Below are positions 44,797 to 54,011 of a stretch of DNA of 64,000 nt, one piece after another (position 1 is the stretch's first letter; each line of letters starts with the position of its first letter). The notes beneath the pieces were generated by a model. The model had not been told where the DNA came from and did not search any database. It saw only the letters and a list, made by a program, of their open reading frames with translations. Made by a program: the position numbers and the translations under genes. The stretch lies in contig NZ_CP123229.1 in assembly GCF_029855125.1 (NCBI RefSeq), positions 2,108,001 to 2,172,000 of the forward strand. Direction: 5' to 3'. Source of the DNA: Methylocapsa sp. D3K7 (lineage in GTDB: Bacteria > Pseudomonadota > Alphaproteobacteria > Rhizobiales > Beijerinckiaceae).

Positions 44797-45447
44797 TTAT
44801 CTATTCGCCACATTGGCCGCTGTGTTGACGACCCTGACGCGGCGGTTTTCCGGTCCAAAAGGATTGTCTGGGTTCTTCAGCCTGGTTTTGCCATAGCCAA
44901 CGGCCACCAAATCCGCAGCCGGGATGTTATACTGCAAGACGAGGAATTTCTTGACCGCGTCCGCCCGCCGCTCAGAGAGCTTCTGATTGGACGCATCGCC
45001 ACCCTTGGCGTCCGTGTAACCTTCGATGATAAAGGTGCTTCCCTTCAAAATCGCACTCGAGAGCGCCACGCCAAGGGCCTTGGCGTTACCCATGGCCGGG
45101 GATGCAATCTTGGCCGAATTGTAATCGAAGTTAATATCGTTATCGTAACCCTTCTTAACCTGATCGAGGGTAGCGATCTTTTCACGCTCATTGAGCGTAA
45201 TCGAACGGGACGGCCGGTTCCTTAAACTGTCGATGAACTGCGATTCCGCCGCGTTCGGCGCCTGTTCGGAGGGCCCCCCCGTGAGGCTGCGTGTCAATGG
45301 CTTTGGGGTCAACGCCTGGATGATTTGATCGGCCAATGGCTGCTGTTCGGCCGCGGGCGCCGATCGTATAAAGGTGCCCCAGCCCAAACCTATGACCGGC
45401 ACCGAAAAGGCTAGAACACGCATGAATTTGGCAAGATTTACGGACAT
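44797..45447 (-). CDS. OmpA-family envelope protein
   Basis: 216 residues. A signal or anchor segment (about 10-30, ending APAAEQ) and a mostly unstructured middle are followed by an OmpA-like peptidoglycan-binding domain (about 95-216): 'NDINFDYNSAKI', 'IIEGYTDAKGGDASNQKLSERRADAVKKFL' and 'YGKTRLKNPDNPFGPENRRVRVV'. The conserved Asp and Arg that hold the diaminopimelate side chain are present. GGGAGA precedes the ATG. It follows the caspase-fold gene by 65 bp on the same strand and is probably co-transcribed. Confidence 0.86.
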   Translation of the reverse strand: MSVNLAKFMRVLAFSVPVIGLGWGTFIRSAPAAEQQPLADQIIQALTPKPLTRSLTGGPSEQAPNAAESQFIDSLRNRPSRSITLNEREKIATLDQVKKGYDNDINFDYNSAKIASPAMGNAKALGVALSSAILKGSTFIIEGYTDAKGGDASNQKLSERRADAVKKFLVLQYNIPAADLVAVGYGKTRLKNPDNPFGPENRRVRVVNTAANVANR

Positions 45448-45512
45448 GATTGGTCTCCCAGTTTATTTGAAATAAAAGTCTGAAAAAATCCGTGCAACAC
45501 TAATGCTTGCTC

Positions 45513-47033
45513 TTAATGAATGCCACTCCTATCAAATGCCGCGGCAATGGCGGGATCGATCTGTTTCGCCGCGGTGATATCGCTGTCCCCGCCGGTGGAA
45601 TCGCCGGTCTGTTTCTTGGCTATGCCACGCCCATACAACGATGATGCTTGTTTCTTGATCTGCAGCGCCGCTTCATAATCGCCGATCGCGCTCGATGGCT
45701 CGCCAATTTTCAATTTGACAAAGCCGCGGCTGTCCAAGGCATCGGCATAAACCGGCCGAAGCTGAAGCGCCTCGTTACAGTCCTTGAGCGCTGTCTTGGA
45801 ATCGCCGACCATGGCGCGGGCCCAGCAGCGATTGTTGAGCGCCTCGGCATCCTTTGGATGGAGCCGAAGCGTCTCGTCGAAATCCTCAATGGCGCGGGAA
45901 AACTCACCGGTCTTCGCATAAAGTTGACCCCGCCTGTAGAACGCGGCGGCATCCTTTGGATTCTTTTGAAGATATTTATCTAGATCCTTTATCGCATCGC
46001 GGTCCTTGGGATCGGCGCTCGCTTCCTCCACCGGCAGCTTCGGAACTGGCGCCGCATCCGGCGCCACGGGAACGTCGAGCTTCGCCAATTGGTCTTGCGC
46101 AGGTCCTGCATAGTTTCCGGATGGATATTTGCGGAGGAAATCCTCCCATGCTTGTCGCGTTCCCAGTTGCTGAGCAAGCTCGTAATCGTGCTTCTCTTCG
46201 GCTGCCGCATCAGCCGCCGGTGCTGGCGTGTTTGCCTTCCCAATCAGATTGACCGCAGCTACCTGGCCGAAGATGAAATCCTCATTCAGCGAGGAATAAT
46301 TCGAAGGGTTCTGCTCGCCCTGGCTTGCTCGCAAGACGCCCATGCGCGTGCGGTTGAAGACCTCTTCGGCGGGAACGCCGGGCGCCCGCATTTCATTAAG
46401 CAATTCGCTGACAAACAGGCTCCGGTCCGCCGCTGAATCTCGAACCACGCTGCCCGATCCAGCCGAGTACATGACCAGCGTTCCACTCGGCGGATTGGCA
46501 GGCAACGCAAGCCCAAGGGGAACCGGGCGGAAATTGCCTTCAAACCGGTTGCGCCGCGAAGCGTCGAGAATGGCGATTTTGACGTTGGCGCCCTTTTTGT
46601 TCATCTCGGACAAAACATTGTCCACACTCATTCCATCATGCCGAACGTCGTTTTCTTTGTAGATCTGTCCATCGACTGGGATCATGTAGCTCTGCCGGTT
46701 CGACTGAATCCCGAAGCCGCTGAAGAAGAGCAGGGCGACCGTACCCGGCTGTATTTTGTCGAACAAACGGGTGAAGGCGCGTTGCATCTCCTCTTTCGTC
46801 AGGTTCTCTCCTTCCTCTACTTGAAATCCATCGCGCGTGAGTTCATCGCCCAAAGCACGGGCGTTGCCGATGGGCTGGGTCAATTTGGGGTCGGCGTTGG
46901 GATAATTGGCATTACCAATGATCAAGGCCACGCGTGCACCCCGCCCCCCTGCATCGGCCTGCTGCGCGAAAGCATCGTGGGCGGCGGCCGGCATGAGGAG
47001 GGTCGAAATAACAAGAATAAAGGCTCTGCGCAT
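45513..47033 (-). CDS. Caspase-fold pseudoenzyme with TPR repeats
   Basis: 506 residues. A signal peptide (about 1-23) precedes a caspase-like domain (about 33-265) with the typical start 'RVALIIGNANYPN'. The catalytic His position reads Phe107 (FFSGFGIQ, not GHG) and the Cys position reads Ser159 (ILDASRRN, not DAC), so proteolysis is not expected. About four TPR units follow (about 350-490: 'DAAAFYRRGQLYAKTGEFSRAIEDFDETLRLHP'). It probably acts as a periplasmic scaffold or decoy partner of the OmpA protein encoded 65 bp downstream. A TTGACG/TGTAAT promoter-like pair lies upstream near 47080. Confidence 0.84.
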   Translation of the reverse strand: MRRAFILVISTLLMPAAAHDAFAQQADAGGRGARVALIIGNANYPNADPKLTQPIGNARALGDELTRDGFQVEEGENLTKEEMQRAFTRLFDKIQPGTVALLFFSGFGIQSNRQSYMIPVDGQIYKENDVRHDGMSVDNVLSEMNKKGANVKIAILDASRRNRFEGNFRPVPLGLALPANPPSGTLVMYSAGSGSVVRDSAADRSLFVSELLNEMRAPGVPAEEVFNRTRMGVLRASQGEQNPSNYSSLNEDFIFGQVAAVNLIGKANTPAPAADAAAEEKHDYELAQQLGTRQAWEDFLRKYPSGNYAGPAQDQLAKLDVPVAPDAAPVPKLPVEEASADPKDRDAIKDLDKYLQKNPKDAAAFYRRGQLYAKTGEFSRAIEDFDETLRLHPKDAEALNNRCWARAMVGDSKTALKDCNEALQLRPVYADALDSRGFVKLKIGEPSSAIGDYEAALQIKKQASSLYGRGIAKKQTGDSTGGDSDITAAKQIDPAIAAAFDRSGIH

Positions 47034-47290
47034 GCTCGCATTATACCATTATTACATAAATTATATGATCACGCGTCAAAACTTAGCGCTGGGAATGACC
47101 TCAGGTTTTAAAACTATCATAATTTGGGGGATCTCACCAGACGAAGTCAACAAAACAGCGGCTCCACGCCCTGGCTTCACGCCGCAACGGCGGCTGTCAT
47201 GAATTAGCTTGAACAAAGTGAAGGCCAGAAATCGGCCCCGAGGCGAAACGCTTGGCAACACGGCACCGTGCGAGAACCAGCGAAGTTTGA

Positions 47291-48709
47291 TTACGCGCTC
47301 AAAGGCCCCGCGCTCCGTGGGCGCGCCATGCGATTCCAGGCGTCGAGACCGGCAATCTTATAGGCTTCCGCCAGCGTTGGATAATTAAACGTGTTTTCGA
47401 TGAAATAGTCGATCGTGCCTTTGAGATTGAGCACGGCCTGGCCGATATGAATCAATTCCGTCGCGCCTTCGCCGACGATGTGGACGCCAAGGAGACGGCG
47501 GGTCCTGGTTGAGAAGATCATTTTCATCATCCCGGAATTAAGACCCATGATATGGCCGCGCGACGTCTCGCGAAACCGGGCGACGCCGCATTCATAGGCG
47601 ATCTCCCGTTTTCTCACCTCCTCCTCGGTCATTCCCACGGTTGATATCTCAGGCACGGAATAGATGCCATAGGGGAAGAATTCCGGCGGCGCCGCCGGTT
47701 CTAGCCCGAAGGCATGGCAAGCGGCGACGCGGCCTTGCTCCATCGAAGTCGAGGCAAGGCTCGGGAACCCGATGACATCCCCGGCGGCGTAAATATGGGG
47801 GACGGAGGTTTGCAATGTGGCCGGCGTGACCGCGATGCGGCCGCGATGGTCCGTCGCGATGCCCGCCGCTTCGAGATTGAGCGCATCGGTCGCGCCAACC
47901 CGCCCAGCCGCGAAGAGCAACATCTCCGCTTGGACGACTCGGCCATTGGCGAGCGCAACAACCGGCCGGCCGGCCTCGCTGAGTTTGATGGAATTAACAG
48001 CGGAGCCGAGCCGCAAAGCGACATTACAGTCGCGCAGATCATGCGTGAACTCCTCGATCAGTTCCTTGTCGATGAAATCGAGAAAAGTCGGGCGCGGCTC
48101 GATCAGCGTGACCGCGACGTCGAGTGCGCTGAAGATGGTGGCATATTCGACGCCAATGACACCGGCTCCGATGACCGCAAGACTGCGCGGCAGCTTCTTC
48201 AAATCGACGATCTCGTCACTGTCGAGCACGTTCACCCCGTTGAAGGGCACATAGTCAGGCCGGAATGGCCGCGTGCCGCAAGCGATCAAGATAGTCGCGG
48301 CCGTGTACACGCGCGTTTCGCCGCTCTCGCTCGTCACTTCGATCTCATGGGGGCCGGCAAAACGTGCCTTCCCCCACCGCGTTCTCACGGCATTGCGGTG
48401 GAACTGATGCTCCAATACCTCGACCTCGTGATCGAGCGTTTTGTGCATCCGCATCATCAGGTCGCTGGCTTCGATCTCCTGCTTCACGCGATAGGAACGC
48501 CCATAGAACCCGCGCTCGCGCCAGCCGGAGAGGTTCAGGACTGTTTCGCGCAGCGTTTTCGATGGGATTGTGCCCGTATGGACGGAGACGCCGCCAACCC
48601 GGCGGCCCTTCTCAATGACGAGAACGGACTTGCCCAGTTTCGCCGCCTGGATCGCCGCCCGCCGCCCCGAGGGGCCGCTTCCGATGACGATCATTTCGTA
48701 CTCGTGCAT
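47291..48709 (-). CDS. sthA: Soluble pyridine nucleotide transhydrogenase
   Basis: 472 residues. The FAD loop GSGPSGRRAA (11-20) and the NAD(P) loop GAGVIGVEYA are visible. At the flavin site the sequence is 'GVSVHTGTIPSKTLRE' with no redox-active CxxxxC, which separates SthA from lipoamide dehydrogenase. It interconverts NADPH and NAD+, here likely helping balance reductant from the glucose-6-phosphate pathway encoded nearby. ATG 48709 is supported by similarity; the ribosome-binding site is modest. Confidence 0.9.
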   Translation of the reverse strand: MHEYEMIVIGSGPSGRRAAIQAAKLGKSVLVIEKGRRVGGVSVHTGTIPSKTLRETVLNLSGWRERGFYGRSYRVKQEIEASDLMMRMHKTLDHEVEVLEHQFHRNAVRTRWGKARFAGPHEIEVTSESGETRVYTAATILIACGTRPFRPDYVPFNGVNVLDSDEIVDLKKLPRSLAVIGAGVIGVEYATIFSALDVAVTLIEPRPTFLDFIDKELIEEFTHDLRDCNVALRLGSAVNSIKLSEAGRPVVALANGRVVQAEMLLFAAGRVGATDALNLEAAGIATDHRGRIAVTPATLQTSVPHIYAAGDVIGFPSLASTSMEQGRVAACHAFGLEPAAPPEFFPYGIYSVPEISTVGMTEEEVRKREIAYECGVARFRETSRGHIMGLNSGMMKMIFSTRTRRLLGVHIVGEGATELIHIGQAVLNLKGTIDYFIENTFNYPTLAEAYKIAGLDAWNRMARPRSAGPLSA

Positions 48710-49323
48710 GGGACCGACTTTGTAATATGGAAGCTGTGATTGAGGCTCGATCGCAGCGGGAAGCCTTCAACAGCAAAGCAAATAACGCGCCAGCGATAGG
48801 CTCTGGTTTGCGGGGAGCATTCGTATCCAGCTTAAACTCCAGTGTATTCCGTCGGAGACAGCCGGTAGCGGTTAAGGTTTTGGCGGTCCGTCGCAGCCGT
48901 CCCGTCAATGCTGCCGGAGCCGTTCCCTCATTCACCTCACCGTTTCCAGTGGGTTGGGCGACTGCCTTATTTCGGCCGTCCTTTTTTCCTGATATAAGAA
49001 GCTGAGGGTATTCGCTTCTTCGCAAACTAGAACTTACGTGAAACCGTTCGAGAACGGATAGCTTGGGTAAAGAACTCACTAAGATGAGGGATCCGGTGTC
49101 GAGCCCGTCGCCTTTGCTGAGTACTAAACGGATATTTCGACTTGTCCTGTGTATTTAGGATTTCGCCTTCCATCGCGCGCCGCCTTTCGGCCGCCAGAAC
49201 TTTCATGCAATGCGCCGCCGCAAGTCATTGCGGAAAGACGAGACCGCCGGCGACGGTTCGAGAGGTTTCTACCAAGCGCTTCGAGGTTCTTGTAGAGGCG
49301 CACGATTGGAATTAGGACCGTTC
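48710..49323. other. Long intergenic region before chvI
   Basis: 614 bp. Overlapping frames exist on both strands (48612-49079 minus, 48727-49005 plus), but neither has a ribosome-binding site or family signature. The section 48840-48990 is rich in short self-complementary pieces (GCAGC/GCTGC) and could be structured RNA. The rest must hold the divergent sthA and chvI promoters, which I could not pinpoint. Confidence 0.4.
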
Positions 49324-50019
49324 ATGCCAACCATCTCCCTGGTCGACGATGACCGCAATATTCTGACCTCCGTGGCAATCGCCCTCGAAGGGGAAGGCTA
49401 TCGCGTCCAGACCTATACGGACGGCTCGACGGCGCTCGACGATCTTAAGAGCAACCCTCCCGATCTCGCGATTTTCGATATTAAGATGCCGAGAATGGAC
49501 GGCATGGAATTGCTCCGCCGGTTCCGCCAGAAGTCCGATGTGCCGGTGATCTTCCTGACCTCGAAGGACGAGGAAATCGATGAATTGTTCGGCCTCAAAA
49601 TGGGTGCCGACGATTTCATCCGGAAACCCTTTTCGCAGCGCCTGCTCGTCGAGCGCGTCAAGGCGATTTTACGGCGCGCCAATCCTAAGGAACCCGGTAG
49701 CCAAAAAGAATCTGAGGCGAAGATTCTCGAACGCGGCTTTCTCAAGATGGACCCGGAGCGCCACGCCTGCACTTGGAAAAACGATCAGGTAACACTGACC
49801 GTCACCGAGTTCTTGATCCTTCAGGCGCTGGCGGCGCGGCCAGGCGTCGTCAAAAGCCGCAACGCGTTGATGGACGCGGCCTATGACGATCAGGTCTATG
49901 TCGATGATCGTACGATCGACAGCCATATAAAGCGGCTGCGCAAGAAGTTTAAGGTCGTTGACGACGACTTCGAAATGATTGAGACCCTCTATGGGGTTGG
50001 CTACCGGTTCAAGGAATGA
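49324..50019 (+). CDS. chvI: ChvI-type response regulator (OmpR family)
   Basis: 231 residues from ATG 49324. The receiver domain has the acidic pocket 'SLVDDDRN' and phospho-acceptor Asp52 in [10 protein letters not shown], the Thr in 'FLTSKDEE' and Lys in 'IRKPFS'. A winged-helix domain follows ('[22 protein letters not shown]', '[16 protein letters not shown]'). It partners the ChvG kinase encoded next and controls acid and envelope responses in Rhizobiales. An upstream extension to 49210 has no similarity. Confidence 0.93.
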   Translation: MPTISLVDDDRNILTSVAIALEGEGYRVQTYTDGSTALDDLKSNPPDLAIFDIKMPRMDGMELLRRFRQKSDVPVIFLTSKDEEIDELFGLKMGADDFIRKPFSQRLLVERVKAILRRANPKEPGSQKESEAKILERGFLKMDPERHACTWKNDQVTLTVTEFLILQALAARPGVVKSRNALMDAAYDDQVYVDDRTIDSHIKRLRKKFKVVDDDFEMIETLYGVGYRFKE

Positions 50020-50355
50020 ACCCGCCGAACCCGCAGCCTTGATTTCCCCGGCCCGCCGGCAACTCCTATATGTTTCGCGAACAGGATGAACCGCCTGGAT
50101 GCACGCGCACCGGACCGTGACCGCACTTTGCCATGCAATCCAAGGGCCGTCGGGGGGCATGCGGGCGGCTGCATTTATCGGGCGTGCTCTTTTTGGCGAC
50201 ATCCTCTATAGTGGTTCCATGAATGGCCTTGACATGTGCCGCTGAGCACGGGGACCGGTTTGATCTGACCGGCGTCCCGGTGCGCAAGCAAAACGGGGCT
50301 GAGATTACGGGCAATTGCTATAAATTTTATGCCCCTAGGAGGGGATCGCCGGTCA
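50020..50355. other. Intergenic leader between chvI and chvG
   Basis: 336 bp. A bulged hairpin (GGGACCGG 50251-50258 with CCGGCGTCCC 50269-50278) and a TATAAA-like tract at about 50316 lie here. The kinase ribosome-binding site AGGAGGGG is at 50337-50344. No gene was found. Confidence 0.45.
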
Positions 50356-52191
50356 ATGAGTCTTGAGGCACGCGAAGGAATGGGCTTCGAACGGGCGCCT
50401 GGCATGGCGCGGCGGGCGAAGCGAATCCGGCGGAACCTTGGCCTGCGATTGCGCGCGTTCGTTCGCGTCGCTAGCGGGCGGTTTGCGTCTCCCTTGGCGC
50501 GGCGGATCGTGTTTCTTAACCTTGGCGGGCTCGCGGCGCTTCTCATTGGATTTCTTTATCTCAATCAATTCCGCGAAGGGCTGATTGACGCGAGAGTGCT
50601 GAGCCTGCAAGTGCAGGGCGAGATTATCGCCGCGGCCATCGCATCCTCCGCTACTGTCGAAACCGACTCGATCGCCATCGATCCGGACAAGCTGCTGCAG
50701 CTCGCCCCAGGTCAGAGTTATGCGCTGGCCGACGAAACCGCACCATCGCTCGAGTTTTCGATAAATCCCGAGCGAATCGGGCCAGTCCTGCACAGACTGG
50801 CTTCCCCGACCCGGACACGCGCGCGCATTTACGACCGCGATGGTTATTTGCTGCTTGACTCGCAATCGGTGACAAGCCGTTCCAATATCATGCGCTTCGA
50901 TCTGCCGCCGCCTGCGCAAGATGAATCCAAGTCTGTCTGGATGCGCATCGGAAGCGCCTTAAAGAGCCTAACCGGCAGCCCAAGTTTACCCCTTTACGAA
51001 GATATTGGCGTCGCCAATGGCAAGACCTATCCGGAAGTCGCGCGCGCCCTGAATGGCGGCGAACAATCCATCGTACGGATCGATCCCAAGGGAGAAACCA
51101 TAGTCTCGATCGCCGTGCCGATCCAACGTTTCCGGGCAGTGCGCGGCGCCCTGCTGTTGTCTACCCAAGGCGATGACATCGACAAGATCATTGGCTCGGA
51201 ACGCGCCGCCATCGTCCGCATCTTTCTGGTTTCCGCCGCCATCATGCTGTTGCTCTCTTATTTCATCGCTGGAACTATCGCCGAGCCGATCAGGCGGCTG
51301 GCGGAGGCGGCCGAGCGGGTGCGCCGGGGGACCAAGGCACGCCGGGAAATCCCCGATTTCACCAACCGCTCGGATGAGATCGGCCATTTGTCCGGAGCGT
51401 TGCGCGATATGACCAAGGCACTTTACGATCGAATCGAGGCGATCGAAAGCTTCGCCGCCGATGTCGCGCATGAATTGAAGAATCCGCTGACCTCCTTGCG
51501 AAGCGCGGTCGAGACGATGCCTGTCGCGCGCACGCCGGAATCCCGCCAGCGTCTATTGTCGATCATCGAGCATGATGTTCGCCGGCTCGACCGGCTCATC
51601 AGCGACATCTCCGATGCTTCGAGACTTGATGCGGAGCTGGCGCGCGACGACGTCGATCTCGTCGATCTGATGCGCTTACTTGATACGGTTGTCGCCGTCG
51701 CCAACCTCGTCAAAGATCAAGGCGCGAATCAGGTTGAGCTCGTCATTGCCCGCCACGGCAAGGATGATAATCGCAGAGCGCCGTTCATGATCCTCGGGCA
51801 TGATTCCAGGCTTGGTCAGGTTTTCAACAATCTTATCGATAACGCACGCTCGTTTTCGGGTCCCGGCGGAAGCGTCCGCGTGCTGTTACGCCCGGCCAAA
51901 GATTATACGCCGCAGGGCCATGTGCGGGACGGTTATGAGATCGTCATCGATGACGATGGGCCGGGCATTCCCGCCGATGCCTTCGAACGCATCTTCGAAC
52001 GGTTTTATACCGACCGCCCCGGTCAAGGCTTCGGGCAAAACTCCGGCCTTGGACTGTCCATCTCGCGACAAATCATCGAAGTCCATGGCGGCCACATACA
52101 GGCGCTCAACCGTGTCGGGCCTCCCGGCCCCGACGGGGTCATTCCGGTGCTTGGCGCCCGTTTCCTCGTGTTTCTGCCGCAGGTTCAATAA
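50356..52191 (+). CDS. chvG: ChvG-type sensor histidine kinase
   Basis: 611 residues from ATG 50356, preceded by AGGAGGGG. It has TM1 (about 51-70), a periplasmic sensor (about 70-285), TM2 (about 288-310) and HAMP. The dimerisation/phosphotransfer box 'DVAHELKNPLTSLR' carries His372, and the ATPase has N-box 'NLIDNARSF' and G-boxes 'DDDGPGIP', 'GLGLSIS'. It phosphorylates ChvI. The starts at 50329 and elsewhere lack a ribosome-binding site. Confidence 0.92.
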   Translation: MSLEAREGMGFERAPGMARRAKRIRRNLGLRLRAFVRVASGRFASPLARRIVFLNLGGLAALLIGFLYLNQFREGLIDARVLSLQVQGEIIAAAIASSATVETDSIAIDPDKLLQLAPGQSYALADETAPSLEFSINPERIGPVLHRLASPTRTRARIYDRDGYLLLDSQSVTSRSNIMRFDLPPPAQDESKSVWMRIGSALKSLTGSPSLPLYEDIGVANGKTYPEVARALNGGEQSIVRIDPKGETIVSIAVPIQRFRAVRGALLLSTQGDDIDKIIGSERAAIVRIFLVSAAIMLLLSYFIAGTIAEPIRRLAEAAERVRRGTKARREIPDFTNRSDEIGHLSGALRDMTKALYDRIEAIESFAADVAHELKNPLTSLRSAVETMPVARTPESRQRLLSIIEHDVRRLDRLISDISDASRLDAELARDDVDLVDLMRLLDTVVAVANLVKDQGANQVELVIARHGKDDNRRAPFMILGHDSRLGQVFNNLIDNARSFSGPGGSVRVLLRPAKDYTPQGHVRDGYEIVIDDDGPGIPADAFERIFERFYTDRPGQGFGQNSGLGLSISRQIIEVHGGHIQALNRVGPPGPDGVIPVLGARFLVFLPQVQ

Positions 52192-52194
52192 GTC

Positions 52195-52692
52195 TTGCCC
52201 GGCGAAGAAGACCGGCTCACCGCCGGCATGGAAAAATTCTATCTCCATGCAACCGCTGCCGTTATCGGCGAGGCTGGCATCCTCATCATGGGGCGGACGG
52301 GAGCCGGCAAAAGCAAATTGGCGCTCGCCCTGATCGCGGCGGCCGAAGCCGCTGGCACTTTCGCTAGGCTTGTCGGAGACGACCGGATCGGCATTGAGCG
52401 CAGAGGTGACCGGATCATTGCCCGAGGGCATCGCGCGATCCTCGGAAAAATCGAACGCCGCGGACACGGTATCGGCGAAATACCATTCTTGGCCGCGGCT
52501 GTTGTCCGCCTTGTTGTCTCACTCGGCGGCCAAGGCCATGCGTGCCCGCCCCGGCTCCCGGATGAGGCCGAAGCCAACACCGTCCTGGCGGGCCTGCGAC
52601 TGCCTTTTACAAGCCTGCGGCAAGACGCCGCAGCCTGCGATCTAGCCGCCAGCGTTCTGGCCGATCCTCGATTGTATGGAAAAGGCCGCTAA
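52195..52692 (+). CDS. hprK: HPr kinase/phosphorylase, short alphaproteobacterial form
   Basis: 165 residues from TTG 52195 (ATG 52228 also plausible). The Walker A is GRTGAGKS and the signature area 'LVGDDRIGIERRGDRIIARGH' follows. Only the catalytic C-terminal domain is present, as is usual in this group. It phosphorylates a serine of HPr and links PTS state to ChvG/ChvI. It starts 3 bp after chvG and is coupled to it. Confidence 0.85.
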   Translation: MPGEEDRLTAGMEKFYLHATAAVIGEAGILIMGRTGAGKSKLALALIAAAEAAGTFARLVGDDRIGIERRGDRIIARGHRAILGKIERRGHGIGEIPFLAAAVVRLVVSLGGQGHACPPRLPDEAEANTVLAGLRLPFTSLRQDAAACDLAASVLADPRLYGKGR

Positions 52693-53256
52693 GTCTGCCA
52701 AACACCCTCCATTTCCCTCGCGAATGGCAAATCTAAGATTTCCCAGACAGGGCTTCGTTCCGATTCGTTTCCGTCCGAGTGCACGAATGGGATACGAGAG
52801 CGATCGCCGTCGAGGCGCGTCATTTTACTTGCCAATTCAGGTGCGCTGCACAAAATGCCCCGGACTCCGGTCCTGGCTGGGTCATTCCAGCAAGGATCAT
52901 CCGCAAGACCGCTGCTTGCTATCTCGTGTTTTTGCCTTATCACGAATGAGCTTTCCGGAGGAGGAATGGGATGGCGGCGGCTGGTCCATGGAATGAAACA
53001 GCCATACCCGCGAGAGGCCATTAGGCTTTTGCAGCGGGTTTGTTCTATGAAGCCATTCCTTAACAAGGCTCTTCGGGCTGACGTGGAATTTTGTGATCGA
53101 GACGCAAATCCTTCAAACGCTGGGAGCATGCTGGAATCGAAAAAGCCTCACGGTTTTTCCGGCCTTGCGCACGTCTGGTCACCCTGCTTCCCATGACGAA
53201 ACCCTCTCACATAAGTGCCGACGGGCACGAAGTTCCTGAATGAACAGGTCCCTTTG
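52693..53256. other. Gap between hprK and the EIIA gene
   Basis: 564 bp, unusually long inside this normally compact PTS cluster. It contains one small frame with a near-perfect ribosome-binding site (52966-53196). No RNA or repeat was recognised. Confidence 0.5.
52966..53196 (+). CDS. Possible small protein, unrecognised
   Basis: 76 residues from ATG 52966, which follows GGAGGAGG by a few bases. The product is basic with four cysteines, no signal peptide and no recognised family. It may be a chance frame; only the ribosome-binding site supports it. Confidence 0.25.
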   Translation: MGWRRLVHGMKQPYPREAIRLLQRVCSMKPFLNKALRADVEFCDRDANPSNAGSMLESKKPHGFSGLAHVWSPCFP

Positions 53257-53658
53257 ATGATTGGAATCGTCCTCGTGACCCATGGCCGCCTCGCGTCGGA
53301 ATTCCGCGCGGCGCTCGAGCATGTGGTCGGTCCGCAAAAGCAGATCGAATCGGTGGGCATCGGACCCGATGATGATATCGAACAGCGACGCCAGGATATT
53401 ATTTCAGCCGTCGCGCGGGTGGACAGCGGCACCGGGGTCGTCGTCCTCACCGATATGTTTGGCGGCACTCCTTCCAATCTGGCGATCTCCATCATGAACG
53501 GTGCAAATATCGAGGTGATCGCGGGCGTCAATCTGCCGATGCTGATAAAACTTGCCTCGGTGCGCGATAGCGCGAACCTCGATCAGGCGGTGTGTCAGGC
53601 GCAGGATGCCGGCCGCAAATATATTTACGTCGCAAGCAAGTTCTTGGGCGGCAAATGA
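53257..53658 (+). CDS. PTS EIIA component of the mannose/fructose family (regulatory)
   Basis: 133 residues from ATG 53257. The N-terminus IGIVLVTHGRLA carries the phosphoryl-accepting His9, and 'GVVVLTDMFGGTPSNLA' is the EIIA-Man hallmark. No EIIB/EIIC follows, so it is a regulatory PTS component as in other Rhizobiales. An extended start at 53215 has no better signal. Its stop overlaps the HPr start. Confidence 0.9.
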   Translation: MIGIVLVTHGRLASEFRAALEHVVGPQKQIESVGIGPDDDIEQRRQDIISAVARVDSGTGVVVLTDMFGGTPSNLAISIMNGANIEVIAGVNLPMLIKLASVRDSANLDQAVCQAQDAGRKYIYVASKFLGGK

Positions 53659-53990
53659 GCGGCGACGATACAAACAAGGTTGATCCAGGCGATTGTCCGG
53701 ATTTCGAGCCGCCGCCGGATGTCCTCGTGCGCACCCTCGAAATCATCAATCGCAAGGGGCTGCACGCGCGTGCCACCGCGAAACTCGTGCAATGTATCGA
53801 TGGGTTCGACGCGGCGGTCACCGTGAGCCGCTGCGGAGAAACCGTCGGCGGAACCTCGATCATGGGCATTTTGACTCTCGGCGCCGGGCCTGGAATGACG
53901 ATTACCATTACCGCGGAGGGAACCCAGGCAGCCGATGTGTTGGAAGCCGTCGCTGCACTCGTCGCCAACCGCTTCGGCGAGGACGAGTAA
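53655..53990 (+). CDS. HPr phosphocarrier protein
   Basis: 111 residues from ATG 53655, overlapping the EIIA stop as ATGA. Catalytic His37 lies in 'KGLHARATAK', and Ser68 in 'GGTSIMGILTLG' is the HprK target. About 22 residues precede the usual HPr fold. It receives phosphate from enzyme I, not encoded in the window, and passes it to the neighbouring EIIA. Confidence 0.92.
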   Translation: MSGDDTNKVDPGDCPDFEPPPDVLVRTLEIINRKGLHARATAKLVQCIDGFDAAVTVSRCGETVGGTSIMGILTLGAGPGMTITITAEGTQAADVLEAVAALVANRFGEDE

Positions 53991-54011
53991 GCCCGGCAGA
54001 AATTTACCAGG

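Noticed and set aside
48840..48990. Cobalamin riboswitch
   Set aside because: Some GGTG/CACTGG-like pieces are present, but the B12 box and the conserved core order are missing on both strands.
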